A stretch of 64,000 bases of DNA from assembly GCA_033065855.1 (NCBI GenBank), contig JAVXUO010001451.1:1-64000 (forward strand), read 5' to 3'. Source of the DNA: Escallonia rubra (taxonomy: Eukaryota > Streptophyta > Magnoliopsida > Escalloniales > Escalloniaceae). Under the pieces are notes generated by a model. That model worked only from the letters and a program-made list of their open reading frames with translations. It searched no databases and was not told the DNA's origin. The translations under genes were made by a program, and so were the position numbers. Shown here one piece after another: positions 47,753 to 58,928 of the stretch. Within the stretch, counting starts at the first letter, position 1, and every line of letters starts with the position of its first letter.

Positions 47753-50487
47753 GAAAACAATATCGATGTTTTAAATTATAAATAAAATCTATTTGTTGGA
47801 GTACATGTATGTTCAATGTTGTGATATCTTGTTTTCCTTCACTGTAATTACTGTTTGTTCCTTATTTGAACTCACACTGTGATTACTGTTTGTTCCTTAT
47901 TTCAACCCCCCCCCACCCCAACCCACACGTGCCCGCACCATTTAAGCTGAATTGTCTCTTCTTGTTGGAAATGCCAATGCTACTGATAAAGCAATCAAAT
48001 TCCTGCTGTAGCATGATGTACAATGATACAAAGTAGTATTTGCTTTTGCAAAAGCCAATACTGCCGACCAGTAGAATTTTCCGTCTAAAACTTGCTGTTG
48101 GAATCACATCTGGTATATAGTTTGGCTTGGATTGTGTTTATACTGCATTCACTGGACCTAACAAATATAGTATAATGCTCTTATGATTTCAATTGATCTG
48201 GTTTAGACTAAATATGTGCTTGCAAACGAGGCAGAATCTAATGAAAGGAAATTTTTGGTTTAGTAATCTTCTACTTCTGTTTGTTGACGAGCAAAGCAAA
48301 ATCAAAACTTTGTCGCCAGCCCGAGATATTTCCTGTATGGATTATTTACAATGTTGACCGGCTTCGTGAAGGTTGACGTACATGAAATAACTTCCTCATC
48401 CCTTCTTTCCTTGACACCGCAGTCATTAATCATCTTCTCATCCTGGCTTTGGGGTTCGTTTTTGTTGTGGCATGACCTGTTTGATATTATATTGACCAAA
48501 GGAAAAAGACTCTTCCACAGTTGAAACTATCCAAGTTAAAGGTGCAGAAATGACCTCTTCTGTTAATATTTGTTTCTTCTCAAAGGTATGCAATGGCCAC
48601 TTCCTTTGTGCCCCTACAGAATCATCTATCAGTAATATTTTAGTAGATTCCTGTAGTTTTGTTTTGTTTTTTATTTGCTTAATTTGATGGTAAGGATAAT
48701 TGCTGATATTATCTCAATTTGTCTGAACTTGCTTTCTGACTATTGCAATCTTTCTAAGGAGTATCAAGTGATGAGATTGATTTTTCAGTTTGTGTTTATT
48801 TAACGGCTCAAACTACTCATTGACATGGTTAGTTGATTCTGAACCCACTTAAAATTTTGAAAGTTCATGTATATCTAGATTGTTGTTTTATGTCCCCTTC
48901 CCCAAGCAGATTTGAAAAGTAATGAATTCCATACCTTTATATTGCATCTGCAAACCAAAACATCCATCAGAATTCTCTTCTTAGCTGTGAATAGTGGATA
49001 GAACCTTCGACTGCATGCACTATTAATATCTTCTGGCTGTTAAGAAACTGTATTGGACAATGTTGGATTCTGAGCTAAGCCTGTTCTTCGAAGTGTAAGG
49101 ATGAGTAACTCTGCTTACCGCCTTCAAAGCTTCTCAGGGAAATAAATTCATGTTTAGAATATTTGATCTTGGTAACTTTCGTCCCTGCTGGAGAACTCTA
49201 CGGAGTTGGCTGCGCCAAAGCCTACTGCTTATATATCTCATTTGTTTTGTAATCGGAAGACTTCTGTAACATCTAGTATGGCCTTTCTTTTTTCTTAATT
49301 TTCTGACTGAATTGGACTTTTTTTGGTTATTATGTGTGTTATTACCATATTACCTGTTGCTATCTAGTATGTTTATTCGATGCCAGCACTGGAGAAGGTA
49401 TTGGTATAAGAAGGGCATTGGAGAGATATCATACGGAACGCGTTAGGCATCCAAAGGGGAGGGCTGAACCAGATTCGGTCTTGTTCTCATCAACCTGAAA
49501 AAGAAAGATGTTCAGGTGACGGCATTTCATTGTCTTTTTCATGTATCATAGTTCAGGTTTTGAATGGTTGCGTTGCTAATCTTATTCACCCACCAGCTTC
49601 CCTTGGTCTACATAAGAAGGTGCATTTATTTGTCTTTTTTTATCATTATTTTGTGTGTCTATGCCTGTGAGTGTGTGTTGGTGGGGGGGAATATTTTCTA
49701 TTGACTCCACTATTCTTACTGCATCTGTCTTTTTTTCTCCCATAGAGCTCCCTCTCTCTCTCCCTCCCTCCCTCCCTCCCTCCCTGGCAGTTGTATCTAT
49801 CAGGTCACGATACCATGTCCACTCACGAGCTTTATCATGCAGCTGCAACTTAGGTTGAGAAGCATTATCGTATAGGAAAAGCAAAATATAGAAATACATT
49901 GTTGGCTAAGGAATTCAGGGCCTAAGCTTCCTGAATCATTACCACGTAACAGCAACTAGAAACTTGTCATAAAGATTTAGGTCCTGCCCTCCGTCCCCAT
50001 CACCTCCAGGAGAAATGGTGGGGGGGAGAGAGAGAGAAAGATGCAGTAGGTGGTTTTTGATGCGTCCAGAGGCTCAATGCTCAAACTCTTACGCAGCCTA
50101 GATGATGCTTTTTGGTTATGTCTTTGTGATATACAAATAAAACTTTCTTGTTTATGCCAGATGTCTGCTATGTTGGAACTAGAAAAACTGGATGCATCAG
50201 TACAAAAAGGAAGTGGCTCATCACGATGAAGCACTTCGAACACTTGTATAAATGGCTAGAGGTAATGCTAGAAACAGATTTAATGAAGGGAAGGAGTTTC
50301 ACCACTTGAAAGGGGAAAATGCATTGCCCATGCTAAAGGTTGTTATGCTTATGCATATGCACTTTATGTTCCTTTGCAATGTTTCTGCTGCTTTCTGCAC
50401 CATATATAGTTGCTGCAGTTGCATCAAAACTCGAACACTACCATTTGTCTCAACGCCTTCTACGCTTCCTCGATATCTTGTCCATTG
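47753..50487. other. CAF1-A 3' region; conserved with copy B, no gene identified
   Basis: 2.7 kb closely matched by 59754-62486. Most is non-coding. At 49375-49520, 49560-49615, 49780-49920 and 50158-50330 the plus strand has exon-like stretches (for example HWRR[YF]WYKKGIGEISYGT and STHELYHAAAT, then MLELEKLDASVQ) interrupted by stops and shifts. They look like a decayed gene of unknown family on the plus strand. A CT microsatellite lies at about 49748-49787. Confidence 0.45.
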
Positions 50488-53453
50488 CATAAGCGATATC
50501 CTCCTTTAATGTGGCTTTCCTCTCCCTTTTTGAAGTTCCACAGTTCTGGTACAATGTATCTCCCACTAGGGTTGTACTCATTCATCTCCTTGAAAGCTGT
50601 TGCTACGACTCCGTACACGTCCTTCCCTCATTTCTCCCCTAATGTTCTCAGCTTGTTCCCTTCATCTAACATTTCCTGCATTTTGCAACATCACTCACTT
50701 GATTAATAACTTGTGCAAATCGTGCAGGTAACCAGTTCTCTTTGCCAATTTTTAGATTGTTATGACTTGGAGACACGGATTGATTGAGCTTGTTCATGGT
50801 CATTGTTCTTAAGATGAAGGTTCCTATCTTTAAAGCTCAAGCAAGAATATGATTGGCAGTACGCAAAAGTATATGGTATGATGAATGGTTTGAAATTCAA
50901 ATACTTCATGCCTGTCCCCTGATGAAATTTAATCTATTGATAAGATGGCCATAGTTTATGCCATATTGTTTGTAGCCAGTAACTCAGGCAGAGTTGCTAG
51001 CAGATTTAGGCCTAATAAAGGTTATGCGACAGGTTTAGTCAGAAACTTTGGTCAAAGAAGTGTAAAAAGTCGTGATAATGGAATTTCAGGTAGCCTTGAC
51101 TGCAAGAACTAGAAATAGAGTAGAGATAGGATACATACCTCATTGCCTTCCCCTTCAGTTTCGAGGACTTTGAATGGATGGCGTCCAGGATCCTGAATTT
51201 ACTCTTGCCATTTGGAGCATAACAAGGCTGCCTTCTCCATTGCTGTGCGATTTAAATATCTTCTTTTGCATTCCTGTTGAAATGGTCTTAAACTATGGTC
51301 TCCCATTCTCTTGATTCCAAAAGTCGTGCAACCACTTAACAGCTTCGTCTTACCTAATAGGCAAATATAAGCCACTTCATTGACATCTAAGTATGAGATC
51401 TCGTATAATTGTAGAAACTGCACGGGTTTCATCGTAAACGTAAAACGTGTAAATATTACACAATTGTTAGGGCATATTAAATTTCTTTGATATTGACTAC
51501 AATCTCCGGCAGCGAATGGTAATTGTGACATAAAAGAATCGAAGAAGACAATTGTACCCTAATCATTTCCTGGTAGGGTGCTTGTAAGTTGTAACTGGTC
51601 ATTCATTTTACGCTCTTTCACACCGAGGGCTAGACTCAGCTCCTCTTTTTCCTTCAACCCTTCCTCAAATTCCATCTTCTTCCGCACACTTGGATCACTT
51701 CCTTGCTAGATCTCAAATCCTCTATTTCCAACTGCAGCTGCTGTTTTGCATCTAACTCTTTCTCTAATGCAAATATCTTTTCCAAAGCTGCCTTTTTCTC
51801 TCCCTTGAACAGCAAAATTAATTGAATGGGAAGGACTTTAAATTAATTTGTGCAGAAATAAATTTCAAAGAGATGAGGAGGCCTGGCATGAAATTGCGAT
51901 ACCTGTTGCTCTTCAAGCAGCGTCAAGACATTATCATTGGCTTTTAGTTGCTTCTTTGATCCAAATGGAGTGATTCATCTTTCTGGTATCCGTTGGAGAA
52001 AGGATGGCATTAGCACAAGCATCTTCACTCTTCATGAAGATAACTTCTAATGGTATAATTTCAGTCGGCCTTCATTTAGTTGAAATCAAGATTTACCTTT
52101 GTCTTCTCATCCTCAATTATTCTCCTTTAAAGGTGGGTTAAGGCTTCTTGCTCTGACAGTTGTTTTTACCATTTGCCAACAAGTTCCCTCTTTGATTCCA
52201 ATTCAAACTTCATTTAATCACTTTCCTCCAAAGTCCTACGAGCGTGTTCCTGTGTCACATGCTGCATCCTTTCCATTTCTGGCAAATAACTTAGATACAT
52301 GTTAATCATTAATACCTTTGTGTATCAGATAAACTGATGGTCCTGCAGGCGTATGAAACTATGAACGTCGTTGTCAGCTTCTAGTCTTATCCCTTGCTGT
52401 CACTATGACCATGAAATTACAAGTGTCTATTTCTGCTTGTGGATATTAAAAAGAGGACGGTTCATTTGTCTGGTTCTGAGAAAGTAGATAGGTCTCATCT
52501 TGTTCTAATGACTGACATGATTATGCAGCAAACCTGCAACTTTTGTTGTAAACAAGCAAGCCTACAATTTCAGTTACTCGTAAAGGTGCTAACTTTCGTT
52601 GTAAGCCCGGTGCATCTTTTCATCCTCTTCAAGCATCCTACTTAGAGACGTACTCTTCTCATTTTACTTGTGCTGCAAGTCATTTATGTTTTCATTTGAG
52701 CTAGATCAGCAACCGGAATGTTCCTTTTCTCTGTGGTTTTGTCATGATGCTAGATGTTGTTTCCAGTTATGCTTTCTCAAGAAGATAATTTGTAATTGGC
52801 ACTTCAGAGTGATAGTCGTCTGTCTGCTTGTGCACACCATCCATAGATATCCAAACCAGGGTGTCTTCTCGGTGCATCCCAACTTTATTGGCTCCGAAAT
52901 CTTTCTAAAGTTCCATGACTTATTGAATCCCTTCCAATCTTCACTGCTGAAGTGCAATATAGCACACCCTGCAAAGCCTTTTTCAGTCGACAATACCTGG
53001 ACATGTAATGGTTTATACTTGCAGAATTTTCTCAGCCATGATTTGTTTTCTGTGTGTTTCTTCTCTCATGTTGTCCTTGTCCTAATATTGTCAATGTTAC
53101 CTTTGCAAGGGGAAACAAACAGTTCATCATGCCTCGCATTTTTAATGACATTTTTCTGATCAAGAGTGCAACTTATGGCATCTATTTGAGCTAGGTCCTT
53201 TCCCAAGTACTTTGCCAAGGCTAGATGGTCGGCCTACCACTCCTGTTGGGTGAACCTGTACCTACTCCAGAGGCATGCTGTTGAAGCTCACCGTAATGGC
53301 ACTCTTGTTTCCTCTTTCCTGCACAAAAGGGACATTTAAAGGTGCCGTTTGGATTCTTAAATTTTTATTTTCCAGCTTTTAGGTGTCTTAGGGCTTCTGT
53401 TTATAATGATTAATCTCAGATTCACTTAAATCTGACTCTTCTGCACTGCCCAT
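50488..53453 (-). pseudogene. XS/XH-domain protein (IDN2/FDM-like) pseudogene, copy A
   Basis: Minus strand, with the complete domain order of the IDN2/FDM family, double-stranded-RNA-binding cofactors of RNA-directed DNA methylation. From the ATG near 53453: an acidic start (EESDLSESEIN), the zf-XS motif KNPNGTFKCPFCAGKRKQ with LQQHASGVG, an XS segment (GFAGCAILHFSSEDWKGFNK, about 52990), a coiled coil (YLPEMERMQHVTQEHARRTL about 52290; ALEKELDAKQQLQLEIEDLR about 51750), and XH (FGIKRMGDHSLRPFQQECKR about 51320; EYNPSGRYIVPELWNF about 50560). It is dead: stops before the zinc finger, after EESD, after KWQE and in GEK-stop-GKDVY, a frameshift after the EIEDLR segment, and an extra G after ELWNFK. 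Intron remnants remain, so it decayed as a normal gene copy. Confidence 0.88.
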
Positions 53454-56128
53454 TGAATTCGGTGAAGAAAATGATAGTTATCCCTGACAGAAGAAAAAGG
53501 GGAAACATTGAGATACCAAATGTCAAGAAACCATCTAGTAATGAGACACCGCATGATTAGAAACGTTAAGATGCTCCCGAGTTGGGGATTACAAAATCAA
53601 GGACAATGTAGAATCGTCAACGTAATTATGCAGACAAAAGGGATTTGCCGATTGAAAGTAAGGTTGCTAAGAAGAATCTCTTTGAGATTAGATAACTAAG
53701 TTGTTTCTGGTAGAAGTGCCACTGTACAGGTTTTGTAGTTCAATTTAAAGCACTCTTTTATATGACGATAAAGCATTAGGATCTCTAAATCCTAGATGGT
53801 TTTACAAGCTACCTAAATGCAGAGTAGTTAAAGAGGGTTAATGAACTTTTCAAATTCACCTACCTCAATAGTTTTATATAGGGAATACATGCTAGGGCTG
53901 TTCCATGGTTTAGATAATCACATACTTTGAATGAACTGTATTATATGCTAGGGCTAAGCAAGAAGAGTACTAGGATCTCAGGACACAATATCAAGTTATC
54001 AACAATCCATCATAGAAGTTATCCCCTCTACCCCGCCACCCAGGTTCCTTGTACTTATTCAGGAAGCTGTTAGATATCCTTATGTGGATTCATATTTTTC
54101 CCTAATCTCCCCTAATTAGATTTTGTTTGCAAAATTTTTGATGGTCCAGAATGGGACAAGCAGAATTAGTCAAAAGTTCAACTCTCTGATAGATTGCTTC
54201 AACCCACTCTTTCGACAACAGCAGGATCCTCTGCATATACCTCAATAAGCTAGTCCTGATCTGAAATGGATTTCACGTGATCATACATGTTTCTTGTTTC
54301 ACAATCACTCCTTCTTTCATCTTCTTAGGAGTTATTACTTGCTTATACCACTAATGATCTTTGACTTTTGATTATATTCTCTTCTCAAAACTTTGTACTA
54401 GTTAGGTGATATTACTATATATATATATTAATAAATTTCTAACACCTAGAAACCTACTTTATTTTATTATTGTTTGAAATAGTTTAAGAGTTCCACACCG
54501 AGGCTCAGATTGGTTAAGTGAGAAAGAAAGATGTCAGTAGAACCATGGGGAAAATACCGTCCTTTTCCTTATCCGATGAGCAGATCATTTCTAACATGTT
54601 TTTTGAATTTACTAACCTACGTACTAATAGAAAGTCTGATGATTACCTAGTTACTCGAAGAACTGTAGAGGACTAGATGATCGTACATCGAAGAATGATG
54701 CTGCTCCCGAGCCTCGCTGAACTTTTGCATGAAGAAGCACAACCGCCAGTAACGGTATTGTATTGCCAAAGGTTCACAGCTTTATGTACAGGCAAGATCA
54801 GTGTACCAAAATCCAACAAAATGTCGATGTTTAGATCAAGATGAATTACAGGGAGATTGGAGCACACTAGAAATTCATACATTTAACCAACTAGAATCAA
54901 GAAATAAGTGGAAAGAAGAGGTAAATGAAATCAAAATGTGTGCAAGTTCATTGTAGTTTTCATTGTAGAATCAAGATGAATTACATGGAAATTGTAGCAC
55001 ACTAGAAATTCATACATTTAACCAACTAGAATCAAGAAATAAGAGGGTCAGTTTACTGTATTTAATGTTTACTTTGTGGACTTAATTGTACAGCTTGTTA
55101 TTAGCATAATCTTTATGTGATCATTTACTAGCTGATACGTTTTTAACAATTATGGTAACTTGCATAAGACATTCATGCTTGCCTTGATGGATTGCTCAAT
55201 TTGCTAGAGATACGTTAAGAGTCCAGCTCTTTTTTGTTAAAAGCTTCTGATCTGATATAGACGTCGGCAGGACTGAGCCGTGTCGCCCATTGTAAAAGTA
55301 TTTCAGGGCATGCTTAGGAAGAAAGGGGCATATCAAGAAAATAGAACTGCTGGTATGAGTTGTAAGGAATACCAGTAGGCCGCAGGATACTTTCAGTCTC
55401 CACATGTTAATGGAACTCGATAAATAGCATTTACCATGCACAAATCATCGGTGAATAATTGCTGTTATTTATTTTACTTTTTACCATTGAAAGGGTGCTA
55501 GTGAATGTGTTATATCGCGTATGAATGATCTGGAAAGGGATGTTTGCTGGAATTACAGATAAAGAAACCTTTACTGTTGAACTTAAAATGTTTATCATCA
55601 TGGTGCATCATTAGTTAATTGAATTATATGACGAGATGTGATGGTCTTCAGAGACAGCTGAACCAGACGATTGCTTTGAACCTCTTAACTTTTTGTCATG
55701 AACTGCCATTTCCTGTTAACTCTCTTTCAGCACAAGAGTTTATGGGCTTGCACTACTGGCATAGAAACGATATGTGTTGCTGGAGTATTGGAGATGGAAA
55801 ATGCCGTGATGTAGAGAATCCAAACAGTAAATTGCAGGCCGTTCGAGACCACATATGTTGTAATTGATGGATGGTTTCACGTCAAGCATGCCATAACATG
55901 GCCGAGACCTTGCGTCCATTGCAGTCTCTTCCCTCCAGCAAGTCTTCCCTCGGTGTAATGACAGCTTTCTTTCCTTCCAAAAGTTTAACAGCATGTTTGC
56001 ACCTTATTTTTTGAGATGTGCAAGGGAAAAAGGGATAGTGGATGATGTTTGCACCTTATTTTTTGATACGATGACAATCATTTAAATAGAGTTGTGGTCA
56101 CCATCAAACCATTTGGTCCCTATAAAAG
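53454..56128. other. Intergenic; short direct repeat at 54838-55045
   Basis: No gene recognised; the frame at 55619-55867 lacks motifs. A block of about 75 bp containing CACACTAGAAATTCATACAT occurs twice at an offset of about 131 bp (from about 54838 and 54969). Confidence 0.5.
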
Positions 56129-56329
56129 TTGGTGCATCTTCCCTCCCTTCCGCTCGTTGTGCTTCTACTCTTCCTCTCAAAACCTCTGCACTCCATTTTC
56201 TGGGTTCCATGGAAAATCCAGCGACACTTCAGGAAACAAGGCGTAGTGGGGCCCAGCTACCGTCCCATTGTCGGGAACTCGGCGGAGATCAGCAACACTT
56301 CAAAACCTCTACGCATTTTTCTGTTTTAA
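56129..56329 (+). pseudogene. Cytochrome P450 N-terminal fragment (CYP72-clan-like)
   Basis: An open frame reads a hydrophobic start (LPLVVLLLFL) and then FWVPWKIQRHFRKQGVVGPS followed by YRPIVGNSAEI. This is the membrane anchor plus the W.P..IQRHFRKQGI.GP.YR...GN motif of CYP72-clan P450s. The frame stops about 67 codons in, without the heme-binding region or any I-helix. It ends about 70 bp before the duplication junction at 56400, so it is probably the start of a gene cut by the breakpoint. Confidence 0.7.
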
Positions 56330-56400
56330 TATAATAGTTGTCTGTTTGACTTTAACATGAACTACGTATTCGTCTCCAGAAGTTGATCGATTGCATTGCT

Positions 56401-56444
56401 ATCTAATCATTGCTTTTGAGAGGCAGCACCGCAGGAAGCTTTTG
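56401..56444 (+). pseudogene. Fragment of SSU72 exon 4 at the duplication junction
   Basis: The 44 bp match SSU72 exon 4 from IIAFERQHRRKL onward, then diverge by deletion before the YSISFY end. There is no splice acceptor or upstream exon, so it is not coding. Confidence 0.85.
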
Positions 56445-56812
56445 GGAAGAATATTAGACATCTAGTGAAACTCTTTGGCTTGCAAGTTGGTGGTCTAATC
56501 TAGCTTTTGTTTCATTTATGTATGTAATTTTGAAGGGTTAGCAGTTAGAAGTTACGAGGAAAAGGACTGTTAAGAAAGAAAATATATCCAAGATGAACAC
56601 ATATCCAAGAGGAATCAAAAAGAAAATGATGTCCCGTTTGAATGGAACTTGAAGCATCAACACCACTTGTATCCCTTTCTTTTTCAAGAAAATTTGTTGA
56701 AATCTTTGATAAAATTTGAACAAAATCTTATTACAGATTTCTCTTTTACAAAAAAAAAAAAAGGTCTAATAAATGTACAGTTATATTGAATTTAGTCACC
56801 AATTCATGTAGT

Positions 56813-57487
56813 TCATGTTAAACTCCAATAATCCAATTGTTGAATCAATTGGGACCTGTAATAATTATTAGCAGAAAAAAAAGAAGTATTTCGAAAAACA
56901 TTGCCTCTTTCATTTATGTAGTGGATTTCACCAAAGGAAAATGACTCATTTAATAAATGATTACTTTTATAAAAAATATTTCTGTTTTTTCGAAATGTAA
57001 TGACTAGAAGTGCTACTGATAATAATGATCCACATAGAAGAGCCGCATAGCCCAATATCATCATACTTACGTGCATTATTAACCATTCGGATTGTAGAGC
57101 GGGTACTAATATTGTGGATTGATCTATTTCGGTTAAAAGACCCGAAGTCGCAAAGCCTTGGGTAAAAATAGCACTGGACGCCGTTATTGTGCTTAAATGA
57201 TTTTGATTTTTTTTGAAATATGGAACTAGATGAATAATGGAGAAACTCCATGAAAGAAAGATTAATGATTCATATAAATCACTTAGTGGGAAATGCCCAG
57301 AATAAATCCAACGAGTGACTAATAATCCTGTTATACATAAAAAAGTAGCTATCATACCCTTTTCTGACGAATCATATAGTTTTATGATTTCATCAACTAA
57401 TAAGGTTATCAAATGAATTGTAATTACAACTGAAACGATCGAAAAGGAAATATGAGTTAAAATATGCTCTAAAGTTGAAAATATCAT
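56813..57487 (-). pseudogene. ccsA: ccsA, plastid cytochrome c biogenesis protein, truncated nuclear copy
   Basis: The frame [20 protein letters not shown] continues for 224 residues to [10 protein letters not shown] and then stops in nuclear sequence. Plastid CcsA is about 320 residues; the missing C-terminal third contains the conserved Trp-rich WGSYWNWDPKE heme-handling motif and later membrane spans. In plastids the protein attaches heme to c-type cytochromes at the thylakoid. The remaining frame has no stop, so the transfer is fairly recent, but a nuclear copy without the Trp motif or a transit peptide should not work. Confidence 0.92.
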
Positions 57488-58203
57488 AAAAAAAAAAAGG
57501 AATCCCTAAATTAGGAAATAGAAATCGGGAATTGAATTCATTATACGATCTATTGTATCTCTTTTAGAAGATGACCTGGTCTGCCGCCACTCGGACTCGA
57601 ACCGAGATGCTCTAGCACTGCTTCCTAAGAGCAGCGTGTCTACCGATTTCACCATAGCGGCTTGCTCGAACTCATAATAGCCTATTCATATTCAATCGTC
57701 GAGATTGGAGGAGTCAATTCAATCTAATATTTTTTAGGAAAAATGGAAATTCATAAATAAAAATTTGTTCAAATAGGAATTTGAAGGTTCATTCTTTTTT
57801 TTCAGTTTTCTTTACCTTAGGGCTGCTTTGGTATATTTTATGCTCTCTCGGAATTGAACTCTTGTAACTAGACAGTTCTACCCTCTAGCTAGGGCTAGAA
57901 CTAAAAAAAATGTTTTCATTTTTAATGAATTATTTTTGATTTATCCGATTTCATAAATTTGAAACAAAAATGCATTTTTTAATAAACATAAAATAGACCC
58001 TATGTTGGGACTACTCAAAATTGACACATTATTTATTCGTACATAATATATCAACTAAGGTTTTTTATCGGTTGGTTTGAAAGCGGGAGATATAGGGTAG
58101 ATCCATACAGTAATTCAGAGAAATTAAGAAGTCAGAAAGTTATACAAAAAGTTTTAAAAATTGGATCAATTAGTTTCAATGACACGATAACTCCAATAAT
58201 CCA
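56820..58203 (-). mobile_element. Plastid DNA inserted in the nucleus (NUPT), ccsA-trnL-rpl32 spacer
   Basis: Minus strand, in plastid order: the rpl32-trnL spacer, trnL-UAG, then ccsA with the usual short gap of 94 bp. The insert lies in copy B only. A 22-bp nuclear segment (56785-56806 and 58241-58262) is present on both sides, while copy A has it once (about 46001-46022). A 15-bp ccsA piece (AACTCCAATAATCCA) also occurs at both ends (56821-56835, 58189-58203). The ends by sequence change are approximate. Confidence 0.85.
57582..57661 (-). tRNA. trnL-UAG: Plastid-derived tRNA-Leu (UAG) in the nuclear insert
   Basis: Read on the minus strand, an 80-nt class II tRNA: acceptor GCCGCTA with TGGCGGC plus A, anticodon arm CTGCT-CTTAGGA-AGCAG with anticodon TAG, a long variable arm (TGCTAGAGCATCT) and T arm CGGTTCGAGTCCG. 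It is the plastid trnL-UAG and keeps its plastid neighbours. It is structurally complete, but expression from the nucleus is doubtful. Confidence 0.92.
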
Positions 58204-58399
58204 TTTCTTATCGTAGACTTGTTTGTTTGTTTTTTCCTTTATTGAATTTAGTCACCAATTCACATGACTCTAATCACTTTACGTTGAAAGTGTAAATCCA
58301 AATACCTGGCAAATTAATATAATACTTATATATCAAAAAAGAATCTTAAGTTATAAAATGAAACTAGAAAGTAAAAAGAAAAGCAAAAAGAGAAGTGGG
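58204..58399. other. Right flank of the plastid insertion
   Basis: Nuclear sequence resumes matching copy A from about 58241. Confidence 0.6.
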
Positions 58400-58474
58400 T
58401 GCTCCCAACGAGAGTCGAGCTCGAGACCTCCCGCTTACTAAGGGGATGCTTCTAACCAACTGAGCTACGAGAGC
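58400..58474 (-). pseudogene. Degraded tRNA-Thr (AGU), copy B
   Basis: Counterpart of the intact tRNA at 46171-46244. It is 75 nt, with an extra A near the D-stem/anticodon-stem junction. The anticodon stem has changed from CCCGT/GCGGG to TCCCC/GCGGG, with an internal C-C mismatch. The T loop starts CTCGA instead of TTCGA (damaged B box), and the T and acceptor stems have mispairs or wobbles. The anticodon loop TTAGTAA is unchanged. Confidence 0.85.
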
Positions 58475-58928
58475 TTGGTGCCTTTTGTCTATTTTTAGTT
58501 AATTTAACTGCATTTGTTTTCTAATCCTACCCTAGCCACACGTGTCCGCCAAGGAACATGGTAGGATGCATAAACCTATGAAGCCCATGAACCGACTTGA
58601 CTTTCAAAACACACGAGTACAATCAGTCTAAGCTATAAGCCTCTCTCTACTCTCTATGTATCCAACACAACACCCACAGAGACAGAAAGTTCACAGCTTT
58701 ATGGTCAGATCTCGTTTTCCATTTTATTTCTGAATTATTTACTGTTATATACTTATGGTTTCTCTTGAAAGTTATAAGTCCATGCCATTTCGTGCAGCTT
58801 TGGATTGATTTGGTTTGGCGTTTTTTTGTTGTTCTTTTCTGGGTTTTGCAGATTTAGGGTCTTGATATGCATATGGTATGTTTTTGAATAAGGGTTTTTG
58901 TGGGTTTATTGAATCTTTTGGAGAAAAA

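Larger units (their letters stand above)
45300..56399. repeat. Copy A of a large direct tandem duplication
   Basis: From the middle of SSU72 exon 4 rightward, the sequence is repeated in the same order and orientation from 56401: exon-4 end, tRNA-Thr, CAF1, its long 3' region and the XH end of an XS/XH gene. Matching can be followed to about 51656, which corresponds to the window end. The right limit at 56399 is inferred, because copy B starts at 56401; it has not been tested against copy B sequence, which would lie outside the window. Confidence 0.75.

Noticed and set aside
48302..48499. Minus-strand frame of 65 codons conserved at 60306-60503
   Set aside because: Conservation is fully explained by the segmental duplication. 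No motif, and substitutions are not biased to third positions as far as I can see.
56813..58203. Possibility that the window is organellar DNA
   Set aside because: Only 1.4 kb is plastid-like and it lies within a nuclear duplication flanked by intron-containing nuclear genes.
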